Shown: piece by piece, positions 54,073-62,756 of the stretch
Layout of the letters: every line of letters starts with the position of its first letter
How positions within the stretch are numbered: the first letter of the stretch is position 1
NCBI GenBank assembly: GCA_017522515.1
Contig: JAFWZH010000103.1
Coordinates: 20,677-84,676, forward strand
Origin: Clostridia bacterium
GTDB taxonomy: Bacteria > Bacillota_A > Clostridia > UBA1212 > UBA1255
Direction: 5' to 3'
DNA: 64,000 nucleotides
Translations under genes and position numbers: made by a program
The notes under the pieces: generated by a model
Databases searched by the model: none
Told to the model about the DNA's origin: nothing
What the model saw: the letters and a program-made list of their open reading frames with translations, nothing else

Positions 54073-54579
54073 ATGTACAGTAAAGACGATATCGTTATGT
54101 ATACTTCACAAGGTGTATGTAAGATAACGGACATTACAACAAAAGAAATTGGCGGCAAAAGTATTGAGTATTATGTGTTAAAGCCAATTTACAGCGATAC
54201 TGCACTTGTATATATTCCTATAGCAAATGAAACATTGACGGGGAAAATGCGACGAGTTTTGTCTAAAGAAGAAATTCTGACATTAATTCACAGCATCGAG
54301 AAAGAAGATCAACCATGGATAGAAAACGAGCATATTCGCAAGGAAAAATATAAAGAAATTCTCTCTTGCGGTGATAGGCACGGCCTTATCAGCATGATTA
54401 AAGCTCTTTATGTTCACAGAAAATATCTTAATGAGCACGGCAAAAAAATGCACGTAGTTGACGAGCGTTTTTTTAAAGAAGCAGAGAAAATCCTTTATGA
54501 GGAATTTGCATTTGTTTTAAATATTAAATTAGAAGAGGTTTTACCTTTTATTAAAGATCGGCTTGGTATTGAAGATTGA
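54073..54579 (+). CDS. CarD-family transcription regulator
   Basis: A 168-residue protein starting MYSKDDIVMYTSQGVCKITD, the N-terminal Tudor-like CarD_CdnL_TRCF domain that binds the RNA polymerase beta subunit, followed by a helical C-terminal domain. ATG 54073 follows AAAGGTG. Unlike the long frame extension to 53968, this start agrees with the family. Its last 29 bp overlap the end of metH on the other strand (convergent). It could be linked to expression of the peptide locus, but this is inference from position. Confidence 0.85.
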   Translation: MYSKDDIVMYTSQGVCKITDITTKEIGGKSIEYYVLKPIYSDTALVYIPIANETLTGKMRRVLSKEEILTLIHSIEKEDQPWIENEHIRKEKYKEILSCGDRHGLISMIKALYVHRKYLNEHGKKMHVVDERFFKEAEKILYEEFAFVLNIKLEEVLPFIKDRLGIED

Positions 54580-56983
54580 TTTCCTCAGCGTAACGAACAG
54601 CCTCCATAGCATCTTTTGCATATTTATCTGCGCCGATTTTATCGGCGTATTCTTTATTTAGAACAGCGCCTCCTACAATGATTTTGCACCAAGGAGCATC
54701 TTTCCTTAAAAGCTTTATGGTAGCCTCCATGGACGGGACTGTTGTTGTCATGAGTGCACTCAAGCCTACTATGGGAGCGTGCAGCTTAACAACTTCCGTA
54801 GCTATCGTTTCCGGCGGAACGTCTTTGCCCAAATCCGTTACGTTAAAACCGTAATTTTCCAATAACAATTTAACTATATTCTTGCCTATATCATGTATAT
54901 CGCCGTGAACGGTGGCAATAACAACAGCACATTTTTTTGCTGTATTGTCAGAATTTTCACTTTTTGTCAGATGAATTTTTATCTTCTCAAAAGCACTTTT
55001 GGCAGCCTCCGCACTCATTAAGAGCTGAGGCAAATATACTTTTTTCTCTTCAAAACCCTTGCCTACTTTGTCAAGCGCGGGAATTATGTCTTTTTGCACA
55101 ATTTCAAGCGGTGGCACACTTTCTAAAAGACTTTCCGTGATTGTACCGGCTTCGTCTTTAATGCCTTTAATTATAGCTTGCTGCAGAGCAGACTCACCAC
55201 TTTGTGCTGATACTTTAGCACTCGTTTCTTTTGGAGTTGTTTCGATAGTATATTTACTGCAAAAATCAATGTAGTCAGAGCAGTTAGGATCCATACCGTG
55301 CAAAGCGCGATAAGAAAAATAAGTTTTCATCATATCGTAAGAGTATGGATTCATAATTGCGGCAGACAGACCATTTTCCAAAGCAGCTCCAAAGAAAACA
55401 CTGTTGATTGCGTTTCTTTCCGGCAAACCGAATGAAACATTAGACACGCCCAAAGATGTATGACAGCCCAATTCATACCGCAAAATTCTCAAAGCTTTTA
55501 AAGTTTCAAGTGCGGCATTGTCATCTGTACTTATGGTCATACACAGAGGATCAAAAATTATATCTTTTTTATTAATGCCATACTCTGCGGCAACACGCAA
55601 AATTTTCTTGGCAATCTCAACTCGCCCCTCGGCTGTAGAAGGTATTCCGTCCTCGTCAAGTGTCAGAGCAACAATAAATCCGCCGTATTTTGCCGCTAAC
55701 GGGAAAATTTGGCGCATGCTTTCTTCTTTGCCGCTTACGGAATTTATCATCGCTTTGCCGTTGTACAGTCTTAGTGCCGCCTCCATCGCATCAGAATTTG
55801 AGGTGTCGATTTGAAGAGGCAGGTCGCTTATTGCTTGCAGTTCGGAAATTGTACGCTTAAGCATGGCTGCTTCATCAATATCAGGCAGGCCTACATTCAC
55901 GTCCAGAATGTGTACGCCTCTTTCTTGTTGGTTTATGCCTTCCTTTAATATATAGTCTATATCATTTTCTATAAGAGCTTGTTTAAAGCGCTTTTTGCCT
56001 GTTGGGTTGATGCGTTCGCCTATTAAAATGGGCTGCGTATTAAATTCTACGATATGTGTATGAGATGAAACACAACTTACATTTTTGGGGAAATTTGCCA
56101 CAGGAGGAATATTTTTTGCTCTGCTTGTTAAGGCTTTTATATAGTCCGGTGTTGTGCCGCAACAACCGCCTGCAATGCGCACTCCTTTTTTGATGGCCTC
56201 CGTAACATCTTCTGCGAATTCATCAGGTAAAATGTCGAAAACTGTTTTACCGTTTACACTCTTGGGCAGACCTGCGTTTGGCTTTAAAAGTACAGGTACA
56301 GAGGCATATTTTACATATTCTTCTATAATTGGAAGTAAAGCCTTTGGCCCTAATGAACAGTTTGTGCCTATGGCATCGGCATGCATACCTTCTAAAAGTG
56401 CTACCATTGCTGCCGGAGAAGCGCCTGTCATAAGTTTGCCGTCTTCGCTGTATGCGTTTGAAACAAAAACGGGCAGTTTTGAATTTTCTTTTGCAGCTAA
56501 AAGAGCAGCTTTTGTCTCGTAGCTGTCGTTCATTGTTTCTATTAATATAACATCAGCTCCGTATTTAACACCGAGCTTTACAGTTTTGGCAAAAATTGCT
56601 ACTGCATCCTCAAAATCCAAATCTCCGAAAGGTTTTAAAAGTTTGCCTGTAGGACCTATGTCAAGTGCGATAAATTTTTCTTGTGTGCCTGTTGAGGTTT
56701 CTTTTGCTTTTTGAACATTATTTATGGCAGTGCGAATAATTTCTTCTAATTCGTTATCATTGAATTTTAATGAATTTGCGCCAAAAGTATTTGTGCTGAC
56801 AACATTACTGCCGGCATCATAATAGCTTTTGTGGATTGATTGTATTATATCAGGATGGGAAATATTCCACCTTTCAGGTAATTCGCCCGGTTTTAAGCCT
56901 TGCTCTTGTAAGAGAGTTCCCATTCCGCCATCGAGAAACAAAATATTTTCTTTCATGTAGTCAAGAATTTTTGCATTGCCCAT
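54551..56983 (-). CDS. metH: Cobalamin-dependent methionine synthase (no activation domain)
   Basis: An 810-residue MetH. The Hcy-binding domain has DGGMGTLLQEQGL and the zinc site GGCCGTTP with an earlier NCSLGP. The pterin-binding domain has GERINPTGKKRF and DPLCMTIS. The cap and B12 domains end with the DxHxxG motif (VHGDIHDIGKNIV) and VGLSALMTTT. The protein lacks the C-terminal SAM-dependent reactivation domain, which is encoded by the next gene. Together they make methionine from homocysteine and methyl-THF. It is transcribed against replication. Confidence 0.95.
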   Translation of the reverse strand: MGNAKILDYMKENILFLDGGMGTLLQEQGLKPGELPERWNISHPDIIQSIHKSYYDAGSNVVSTNTFGANSLKFNDNELEEIIRTAINNVQKAKETSTGTQEKFIALDIGPTGKLLKPFGDLDFEDAVAIFAKTVKLGVKYGADVILIETMNDSYETKAALLAAKENSKLPVFVSNAYSEDGKLMTGASPAAMVALLEGMHADAIGTNCSLGPKALLPIIEEYVKYASVPVLLKPNAGLPKSVNGKTVFDILPDEFAEDVTEAIKKGVRIAGGCCGTTPDYIKALTSRAKNIPPVANFPKNVSCVSSHTHIVEFNTQPILIGERINPTGKKRFKQALIENDIDYILKEGINQQERGVHILDVNVGLPDIDEAAMLKRTISELQAISDLPLQIDTSNSDAMEAALRLYNGKAMINSVSGKEESMRQIFPLAAKYGGFIVALTLDEDGIPSTAEGRVEIAKKILRVAAEYGINKKDIIFDPLCMTISTDDNAALETLKALRILRYELGCHTSLGVSNVSFGLPERNAINSVFFGAALENGLSAAIMNPYSYDMMKTYFSYRALHGMDPNCSDYIDFCSKYTIETTPKETSAKVSAQSGESALQQAIIKGIKDEAGTITESLLESVPPLEIVQKDIIPALDKVGKGFEEKKVYLPQLLMSAEAAKSAFEKIKIHLTKSENSDNTAKKCAVVIATVHGDIHDIGKNIVKLLLENYGFNVTDLGKDVPPETIATEVVKLHAPIVGLSALMTTTVPSMEATIKLLRKDAPWCKIIVGGAVLNKEYADKIGADKYAKDAMEAVRYAEEINLQYQADL

Positions 56984-57000
56984 TAAAAATCACTCTTTCT

Positions 57001-57579
57001 TTATTTGGAAATAATTCCCACAATTGCCGTAACGGACTTTGTGGGTGACATCAACATACTGTCATTGAGCGTAAGCCCTATGTTTTTACCGCAATCAAGC
57101 GCGGCAAATATATCGTTTTGTAAACTAAGCGGTAAATCTCCGTAGCCGGGGCTGAACCGTGGCTTTAATGTTTCCTCTTTTGCCATATCTTCACAAAATT
57201 GGTCGCACAACTTTTCTATACGCTCTGCACCTATGGCTTGGAAAATTAACGCTTTTACAGGTGAGAGTTTACCGTATTTCATAATCAATCTGTCAATTTC
57301 TATGCCGAGTGTTGCGGCGAAGAGAAATATTCCGTCACAGCCGTCTAAGTATTTTGCTAAATCTGATGAGGTTGTTTGTGCAAAACCTAAGTTGAGCGCT
57401 GTGCCTTGCTTACTTATAGGGAACTTTCTGTAGCAGACATTGCATGTGAGCTTGTCTGATACTTCGGTAAGGCACTCGTTTAAAAGTGCTTCGTCTTGTA
57501 AATTGCCGGCGTAGCGTGAAATTTCTTTTTTGTTAAATTCTCCGCATTGGTTAGAAGAGTATTTTTTGACGAACGCCAC
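57001..57579 (-). CDS. Separate MetH reactivation-domain protein
   Basis: About 192 residues. The pattern FLFAATLGIEIDRLI, then RFSPGYGDLPLSLQNDIFAA and IGLTLNDSMLMSPTKSVTAI, matches the vitamin-B12-dependent methionine synthase activation domain, which uses SAM to re-methylate oxidised cobalamin. Here it is a stand-alone protein, 17 bp upstream of metH on the same strand. GTG 57579 has GGAGGG before it; a longer frame start lies inside the ribosome site. The split form is known from other anaerobes. Confidence 0.88.
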   Translation of the reverse strand: MAFVKKYSSNQCGEFNKKEISRYAGNLQDEALLNECLTEVSDKLTCNVCYRKFPISKQGTALNLGFAQTTSSDLAKYLDGCDGIFLFAATLGIEIDRLIMKYGKLSPVKALIFQAIGAERIEKLCDQFCEDMAKEETLKPRFSPGYGDLPLSLQNDIFAALDCGKNIGLTLNDSMLMSPTKSVTAIVGIISK

Positions 57580-57654
57580 GTGTTTTCCCTCCACAAATAA
57601 CTTACCCGGTAATTTTATCCTATTTGGTTGATAATGTAAACAACCTAAAAATTA

Positions 57655-57684
57655 TAGACATTGCATAAAATATTGTGGTACAAT
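57655..57684 (+). promoter_or_regulatory. Probable ddh promoter
   Basis: TAGACA, an 18-bp spacer and extended -10 TGTGGTACAAT, 40 bp before the start codon. Confidence 0.5.
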
Positions 57685-57724
57685 TAGTTTCGTTGTAAAT
57701 AGAATTGGAAAGGGGTTTCCTTTT

Positions 57725-58705
57725 ATGATAAGAATAGGTATTGCAGGATACGGTAATTTGGGACGTGGCGTTGAGGCTGCGGTTACTAACAGCAATGATA
57801 TGGAGCTTGTGGGTGTTTTTACCAGAAGAGATCCGTCTGCTCTTAAGACGGTTACAGGTATACCTGCCTTTTCGTTTGATGATGCAAAAAATATGCAGGA
57901 TAAAATAGACGTTATGATAATTTGCGGAGGTAGTGCAAATGATTTACCGAAGCAAACGCCGGAGCTTGCTAAATACTTTAATGTAATTGACAGCTTTGAT
58001 ACTCATGCTAAGATTCCGGAGCATTTTGCCAATGTTGATGCGGTGTGCAAAGAAAGCGGTAAAGTTGGAATAATTTCCGTAGGCTGGGATCCGGGATTGT
58101 TTTCTCTTAACAGATTATATGGGCAGGCGGTTCTTCCTAACGGTCAGGATTACACTTTTTGGGGCAAAGGCGTGAGCCAAGGTCATTCCGACGCTGTAAG
58201 GAGAATACCGGGGGTAAAAAATGCGAAGCAGTATACCATACCGGTTGAGGAAGCTCTGCAGAGTGTGCGTAACGGCGAAAATCCGCAACTCACCACAAGG
58301 CAAAAGCACACAAGAGAGTGTTTCGTAGTAGCAGAGGAGGGTGCGGACCTTTCGGCTATAGAGACAGCGATAAAAACGATGCCTAATTATTTCGCGGATT
58401 ATGATACTACAGTTCATTTTATAAGTGAGGAAGAGCTTGAGAGAGAGCATGGCGGAATTCCTCACGGCGGTCGTGTGTTCCGTACAGGTGTGACAGGGCT
58501 TAACGGTGAAATGCACCATGTTATTGAGTATAGTCTTAAGTTGGATTCTAATCCTGAGTTTACTTCAAGTGTGCTGACGGCGTATGCAAGAGCGGCTTTC
58601 CGTCTGGCAGAAAAGGGTGATTTTGGCTGCAAGACTGTGCTTGATATTGCGCCTTCATTGATTCATAATGACAGTCCTGAAGATTTGCGTAAAAAATTGT
58701 TGTGA
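57725..58705 (+). CDS. ddh: meso-Diaminopimelate dehydrogenase
   Basis: A 326-residue NADPH-dependent enzyme that makes meso-DAP in one step from tetrahydrodipicolinate. The Rossmann motif GIAGYGNLGRGVE opens the protein. SFDTHAKIPEHF, SVGWDPGLFSLNR, FWGKGVSQGHSDA and GGRVFRTG are characteristic of the Ddh family. ATG 57725 follows AAAGGGG. It implies the short lysine/DAP route and a DAP-containing or lysine-producing cell. No other lysine genes lie next to it. Confidence 0.93.
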   Translation: MIRIGIAGYGNLGRGVEAAVTNSNDMELVGVFTRRDPSALKTVTGIPAFSFDDAKNMQDKIDVMIICGGSANDLPKQTPELAKYFNVIDSFDTHAKIPEHFANVDAVCKESGKVGIISVGWDPGLFSLNRLYGQAVLPNGQDYTFWGKGVSQGHSDAVRRIPGVKNAKQYTIPVEEALQSVRNGENPQLTTRQKHTRECFVVAEEGADLSAIETAIKTMPNYFADYDTTVHFISEEELEREHGGIPHGGRVFRTGVTGLNGEMHHVIEYSLKLDSNPEFTSSVLTAYARAAFRLAEKGDFGCKTVLDIAPSLIHNDSPEDLRKKLL

Positions 58706-58814
58706 TATTGGAAAAAATATTTTATAATTATTCGGTTGACGATAAGTTGATGCGGAGCGCATTTGATGATGTTGCGCTCACGTAAAATTTCATCATAGTG
58801 AGGAGTTAAACATT

Positions 58815-60005
58815 ATGGAAAGAAAAGTCGGTACAGTTTCAAGAGGAATCAGATGCCCTATTATTCGTGAGGGTGATGATTTGGCAAAAATCGTAACGGA
58901 TAGCGTTATTGAGGCGGCGCAGAGCGAGGGCTTTGAGCTTAGAGATAAAGATGTTATCTGTATTACTGAGTCTATCGCGGCAAGAGCGCAAGGTAATTAT
59001 GCTTCTATTGAGGCGATTGCGAAGGACGTTAAGACGAAGCTTGGCGGTGACACGATTGGTGTTATTTTCCCGATTCTTTCTCGTAACAGATTTGCGATTT
59101 GTTTGCGTGGTATTGCAAAGGGTGCAAAGAAAATTGTTTTGATGCTTAGCTATCCCAGTGATGAGGTTGGTAATGAGCTGGTTTCACTTGATAAAATTGA
59201 TGAGGCCGGCATTAATCCTTACTCTGACTTGTTGACATTAGAGAAGTATCGCGAGCTTTTTGGAGAGAACAGACATCCTTTTACAGGTGTTGATTATGTT
59301 GAGTATTACGGTGATTTGATTCGTGAAGAGGGTGCGGAATGCGAGATTATTTTTGCGAACGATGCGAGACGTGTTCTTGAATATACAAAGGATGTTCTTT
59401 GTTGTGATATTCATACAAGGGCAAGGACAAAGCGTATTTTAAAGGCGGCAGGAGCTAACCGTGTTTGCGGTCTTGATGATATTCTTAATGCTTCTGTTGA
59501 TGGCAGTGGTTTTAACAGTCGCTTTGGTTTACTTGGTTCTAATAAATCTACTGAGAATAAAATTAAGCTTTTCCCTGAGGATTGTACAAGTCTTGTTTTT
59601 GGTGTGCAGAAGCAAGTTTTTGAACGTACAGGTAAAAATGTTGAAGTAATGGTTTACGGCGACGGTGCTTTTAAGGATCCCGTGGGTAAAATTTGGGAGC
59701 TTGCCGATCCCAGCGTTTCTGCAGGACATACTCCCGGCCTTGAGGGTACACCTAACGAAATTAAACTTAAATATCTTGCAGACAATGATTTTGCTGACCT
59801 TTCGGGTGATGCGCTTAAAGCTGCAATAGAGGATAGAATTAAATCTAAAAAGGATAATCTTGTTGGCGATATGGCGTCACAGGGAACGACTCCTCGTCGT
59901 ATTACAGACCTTATCGGTTCTCTTTGCGACTTGACAAGCGGTTCGGGAGATAAGGGTACGCCGGTTGTTCTCGTTCAGGGATATTTTGACAATTATACCA
60001 ATTGA
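58815..60005 (+). CDS. Coenzyme F420-0:L-glutamate ligase-like protein
   Basis: A 396-residue member of the CofE-like family often found in Clostridia. RGIRCPIIREGDDLAKIV, VICITESIAARAQGNY, VIFPILSRNRFAICLRGIA and GDGAFKDPVGKIWELADP are its typical motifs. CofE itself adds glutamates to F420, but most Firmicutes do not make F420, so the real substrate here is uncertain. TGAGGAG precedes the ATG. It lies 33 bp before guaA in the same direction. Codon use shifts here towards CTT, GTT and CGT, shared with guaA and typical of high expression. Confidence 0.8.
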   Translation: MERKVGTVSRGIRCPIIREGDDLAKIVTDSVIEAAQSEGFELRDKDVICITESIAARAQGNYASIEAIAKDVKTKLGGDTIGVIFPILSRNRFAICLRGIAKGAKKIVLMLSYPSDEVGNELVSLDKIDEAGINPYSDLLTLEKYRELFGENRHPFTGVDYVEYYGDLIREEGAECEIIFANDARRVLEYTKDVLCCDIHTRARTKRILKAAGANRVCGLDDILNASVDGSGFNSRFGLLGSNKSTENKIKLFPEDCTSLVFGVQKQVFERTGKNVEVMVYGDGAFKDPVGKIWELADPSVSAGHTPGLEGTPNEIKLKYLADNDFADLSGDALKAAIEDRIKSKKDNLVGDMASQGTTPRRITDLIGSLCDLTSGSGDKGTPVVLVQGYFDNYTN

Positions 60006-60038
60006 TTTTTTACGGGGGATTTGAAAGGAGCTAATAAT

Positions 60039-61328
60039 ATGAAACAGGATATGATTCTTATTCTTGATTTAGGCAGTGAGGAGAATCCTAAAATTGCCCG
60101 TGAAATTCGTGCTTTGGGTGTTTATACAGAGATTAATGCTCATGATATTACTGCTACGGAATTGGCAGCGCTTCCCAACGTTAAGGGTATCATTTTAAAT
60201 GGTGGACCTAACAGAGTTGTTGATGGTGTGGAGATAGACGCTTCTGAAGCTGTTTATGATTCGGGTTTGCCTATTTTGAGCGTTGACCATAAGGGTTCTG
60301 AGGCGTGGCCTATTGATGATGAGGAACGCAAAGAAGTTCTTAACCAATTTGTTTTTGATGAGTGTAAGGCTGAGGCTAATTGGAACATGGAGAACTTCAT
60401 AAATGACCAGGTTGAGCTTATTCGCCGTCAGGTTGGTGACAAGAAGGTTCTTCTTGCTTTGTCAGGCGGAGTTGATTCTTCTGTTGTTGCGGCTTTACTT
60501 ATTAAGGCTATAGGAAAACAGCTTACTTGTGTACATGTTAACCATGGCCTACTTCGTAAGGGTGAGCCTGAGCAGGTTGTGGAAGTATTCCGTAACCAAA
60601 TGGATGCAAACCTTGTTTATGTTGATGCTGTTGACCGTTTTCTTGACAAACTTGAGGGTGTTGAGGAGCCTGAGCAGAAGCGTAAAATTATCGGTGCTGA
60701 GTTTATTCGTGTTTTTGAGGAAGAGGCGCGTAAGTTAGAGGGTATTAAGTTCTTGGCGCAGGGTACTATTTATCCTGATATTATTGAGTCGGGTACAAAG
60801 ACTGTTAAGGCTGTTAAGAGCCACCACAATGTTGGCGGTTTGCCTGAGGATCTTGATTTTGAGCTTGTTGAGCCTCTTAAGATGCTTTTCAAGGATGAAG
60901 TTCGTGCTTGCGGTGTTGCTTTGGGCTTGCCGGATGATATGGTTTATCGTCAGCCTTTCCCGGGCCCCGGTCTTGGTGTTCGTTGTCTTGGTGCTATTAC
61001 TCGTGATCGTCTTGAGGCTGTTCGTGAGTCTGATGCGATTTTGCGTGAGGAGTTTGCGGCTGCCGGTCTTGAGGGCCAGGTTTGGCAATATTTTACAGCT
61101 GTTCCTGAGTTAAAATCTGTTGGTGTTCGCGATAATGTGCGTACGTATGATTGGCCGGCTATTATTCGTGCCGTTAACACAGTTGATGCTATGACTGCTG
61201 AAGTGGCTGATATTCCGTTTAGTGTTCTTCAAAAAATTACCGCGAGAATTACTGCGGAGGTAAAGGGCATTAACCGAGTGCTGTTCGATTTGACGCCGAA
61301 GCCTACGGGAACGATTGAGTGGGAATAA
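60039..61328 (+). CDS. guaA: GMP synthase with degenerate glutaminase domain
   Basis: A 429-residue protein; normal GuaA is about 510-525. The ATP-pyrophosphatase domain is intact: LLALSGGVDSSVVAAL (P-loop), HVNHGLLRKGE, TIYPDIIESG, QPFPGPGLGVRCLG and the C-terminal DLTPKPTGTIEWE. The N-terminal glutaminase domain keeps its first strands (ILDLGSEENPKIAREIRALG, IILNGGPNRV), but the nucleophile position reads ILSVDHKGSE instead of GICYG, and the HPE part is missing. It then rejoins at VLNQFVFDE. It should be unable to use glutamine by itself. ATG 60039 has AAAGGAG. Confidence 0.93.
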   Translation: MKQDMILILDLGSEENPKIAREIRALGVYTEINAHDITATELAALPNVKGIILNGGPNRVVDGVEIDASEAVYDSGLPILSVDHKGSEAWPIDDEERKEVLNQFVFDECKAEANWNMENFINDQVELIRRQVGDKKVLLALSGGVDSSVVAALLIKAIGKQLTCVHVNHGLLRKGEPEQVVEVFRNQMDANLVYVDAVDRFLDKLEGVEEPEQKRKIIGAEFIRVFEEEARKLEGIKFLAQGTIYPDIIESGTKTVKAVKSHHNVGGLPEDLDFELVEPLKMLFKDEVRACGVALGLPDDMVYRQPFPGPGLGVRCLGAITRDRLEAVRESDAILREEFAAAGLEGQVWQYFTAVPELKSVGVRDNVRTYDWPAIIRAVNTVDAMTAEVADIPFSVLQKITARITAEVKGINRVLFDLTPKPTGTIEWE

Positions 61329-61430
61329 ACGTCAAATGTACGGCTAGTTATTTATTGTACAAAAAGGGCTGTATTTTTCCCTAAAATGCTTGATTTTTCG
61401 GGTTTTTAGTGAAATTTTTCAGAAATTTAT

Positions 61431-61457
61431 GTATCAGTTGATACCTTTTTGATACAA
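61431..61457 (+). repeat. GTATCA/TGATAC repeat cluster downstream of guaA
   Basis: GTATCA-GT-TGATAC (61431-61444) is followed by TTTGATACAA (61448-61457). The same TTTGATACAA recurs at 61544 in the integrase leader. Such clusters could be integrase arm sites or repressor operators. Confidence 0.6.
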
Positions 61458-61492
61458 AAAAGAAGAATATTTACAAGTGGCTTTGTAGTAAA

Positions 61493-61530
61493 TCCCTTAG
61501 TTTTGTTATGCAAGACTAAGGGACTTTTTT
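61493..61530 (+). terminator. Rho-independent terminator downstream of guaA
   Basis: TCCCTTAGT...ACTAAGGGA perfect 9-bp stem followed by CTTTTTTG, 165 bp after the guaA stop. Confidence 0.85.
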
Positions 61531-61542
61531 GTTTTTATGAAA

Positions 61543-61578
61543 CTTTGATACAATAAAAGATAATTTATTGTATCAAAG
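61543..61578. promoter_or_regulatory. 15-bp inverted repeat at the integrase leader
   Basis: CTTTGATACAATAAA (61543-61557) and TTTATTGTATCAAAG (61564-61578) are perfect inverted repeats around AGATAA. The right arm runs into the AAAGGAGGG ribosome site of the integrase gene, so it may act as an operator or RNA hairpin controlling integrase expression. Confidence 0.8.
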
Positions 61579-61588
61579 GAGGGCTTTT

Positions 61589-62677
61589 ATGGGAGCTTAT
61601 AAAGACAAAAACGGGCACTGGTATGTGTCAGCGCATTACAAAAATTGGTTGGGACAATCATTACGCAAAGTGAAGAGGGGATTTAGTACAAAGAGGGATG
61701 CTTTGGCATGGGAGAGTGAATTTGTTCGGAAGTACTCAGGAAGTTTGGATATGACTTTTGCAACATTTTACGAGGTCTATAAAAATGATTTAAAGAATCG
61801 AATTCGAGAACATACATGGATTACAAAGAGTTACATTATAGAGAAAAAGATTCTGCCGTATTTTGGCAATAAGCGTGTTAGAGATGTGAAACCGATAGAT
61901 ATTCTCCATTGGCAAAATGCCATTATGGAGATAACAGATGAAAATGGTATCCCATATTCACCGGTTTATCTCAAAACAATACATAATCAACTTAGTGCTA
62001 TGTTTAATCATGCGGTGCGATTCTATGGTTTACCTGAGAATCCTGCTGCAAAAGCCGGAAATATGGGCAAAGAGAAATGTGGCGAAGTACTCACGTGGAC
62101 AAAAGATGAATATCTGCAATTTATAGAAACCATGAAAGATAAACCGGCTTCTTTTTATTCTTTTGAAACACTTTATTGGTGTGGTCTGCGTGTTGGTGAG
62201 ATGCTTGCTCTAACACCTGCGGATTTTGATTTTGAACGAAAAATTATTCATATTACAAAATCTATTCAAAGGATAAAAGGTGCAGATGTTATTACTCCTC
62301 CAAAGACGGAGAAAGGGATTCGTCGAGTTCTTATGCCGGATTTCTATGCAGATAAGATAAAGTTCTATTTGGAATCGTTACAAATTAACGAAAATGACCG
62401 CATATTTCCTTTTACGAAATCTTATATGCACCACGAAATGCGCCGTGGCTGCAAAATAAGTGGTGTAAAACAAATACGAATCCACGGAATAAGACATAGC
62501 CATGTCAGTTTGCTGATTGATATGGGCTTTTCTGCTGTGGCTATCGCTGACCGTGTTGGACATGAAAGTATTGATATAACATACAGATATGCGCATGTAT
62601 TTCCTTCGACGCAACTTGAAGTTGTGTCAAAATTAAACAACTTAATGAATATGTCTAGTGACTCTATTGAAAAATAG
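61589..62677 (+). CDS. Tyrosine-type site-specific integrase
   Basis: About 362 residues. The N-terminal arm-binding domain starts GAYKDKNGHWYVSAHY, and the SAM-like core-binding domain follows (TFATFYEVYKNDLKN). The catalytic domain has the first Arg in CGLRVGEML, HGIRHSHVSLL (H-x-x-R) and the nucleophile Tyr in TYRYAHVF. This is the form found in conjugative transposons and phages of Firmicutes. ATG 61589 follows AAAGGAGGG. It lies directly after guaA, whose 3' end is a known integration hotspot, so an inserted element probably extends beyond base 64000. Confidence 0.92.
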   Translation: MGAYKDKNGHWYVSAHYKNWLGQSLRKVKRGFSTKRDALAWESEFVRKYSGSLDMTFATFYEVYKNDLKNRIREHTWITKSYIIEKKILPYFGNKRVRDVKPIDILHWQNAIMEITDENGIPYSPVYLKTIHNQLSAMFNHAVRFYGLPENPAAKAGNMGKEKCGEVLTWTKDEYLQFIETMKDKPASFYSFETLYWCGLRVGEMLALTPADFDFERKIIHITKSIQRIKGADVITPPKTEKGIRRVLMPDFYADKIKFYLESLQINENDRIFPFTKSYMHHEMRRGCKISGVKQIRIHGIRHSHVSLLIDMGFSAVAIADRVGHESIDITYRYAHVFPSTQLEVVSKLNNLMNMSSDSIEK

Positions 62678-62756
62678 TGCGCATAGCTGGTTTGTTTTTT
62701 TGATGTGGATATACTAAACAAAATGTGGTATTCTATTTTAGGAGGTAGATGTAAAT

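Noticed and set aside
57580..57724. Looked for a cobalamin or SAM riboswitch before the MetH activation gene
   Set aside because: The 145-bp divergent region is too short and shows no B12 box or SAM-I core pattern.
58815..60005. Considered true F420 biosynthesis
   Set aside because: No other F420 genes are in the window and the family is widespread in Firmicutes without F420, so only a CofE-like label is given.
60735..61113. Long overlapping frames on both strands within guaA
   Set aside because: They follow from biased codon use (CTT, GTT, CGT) of a highly expressed gene; no start signals or domains are present.
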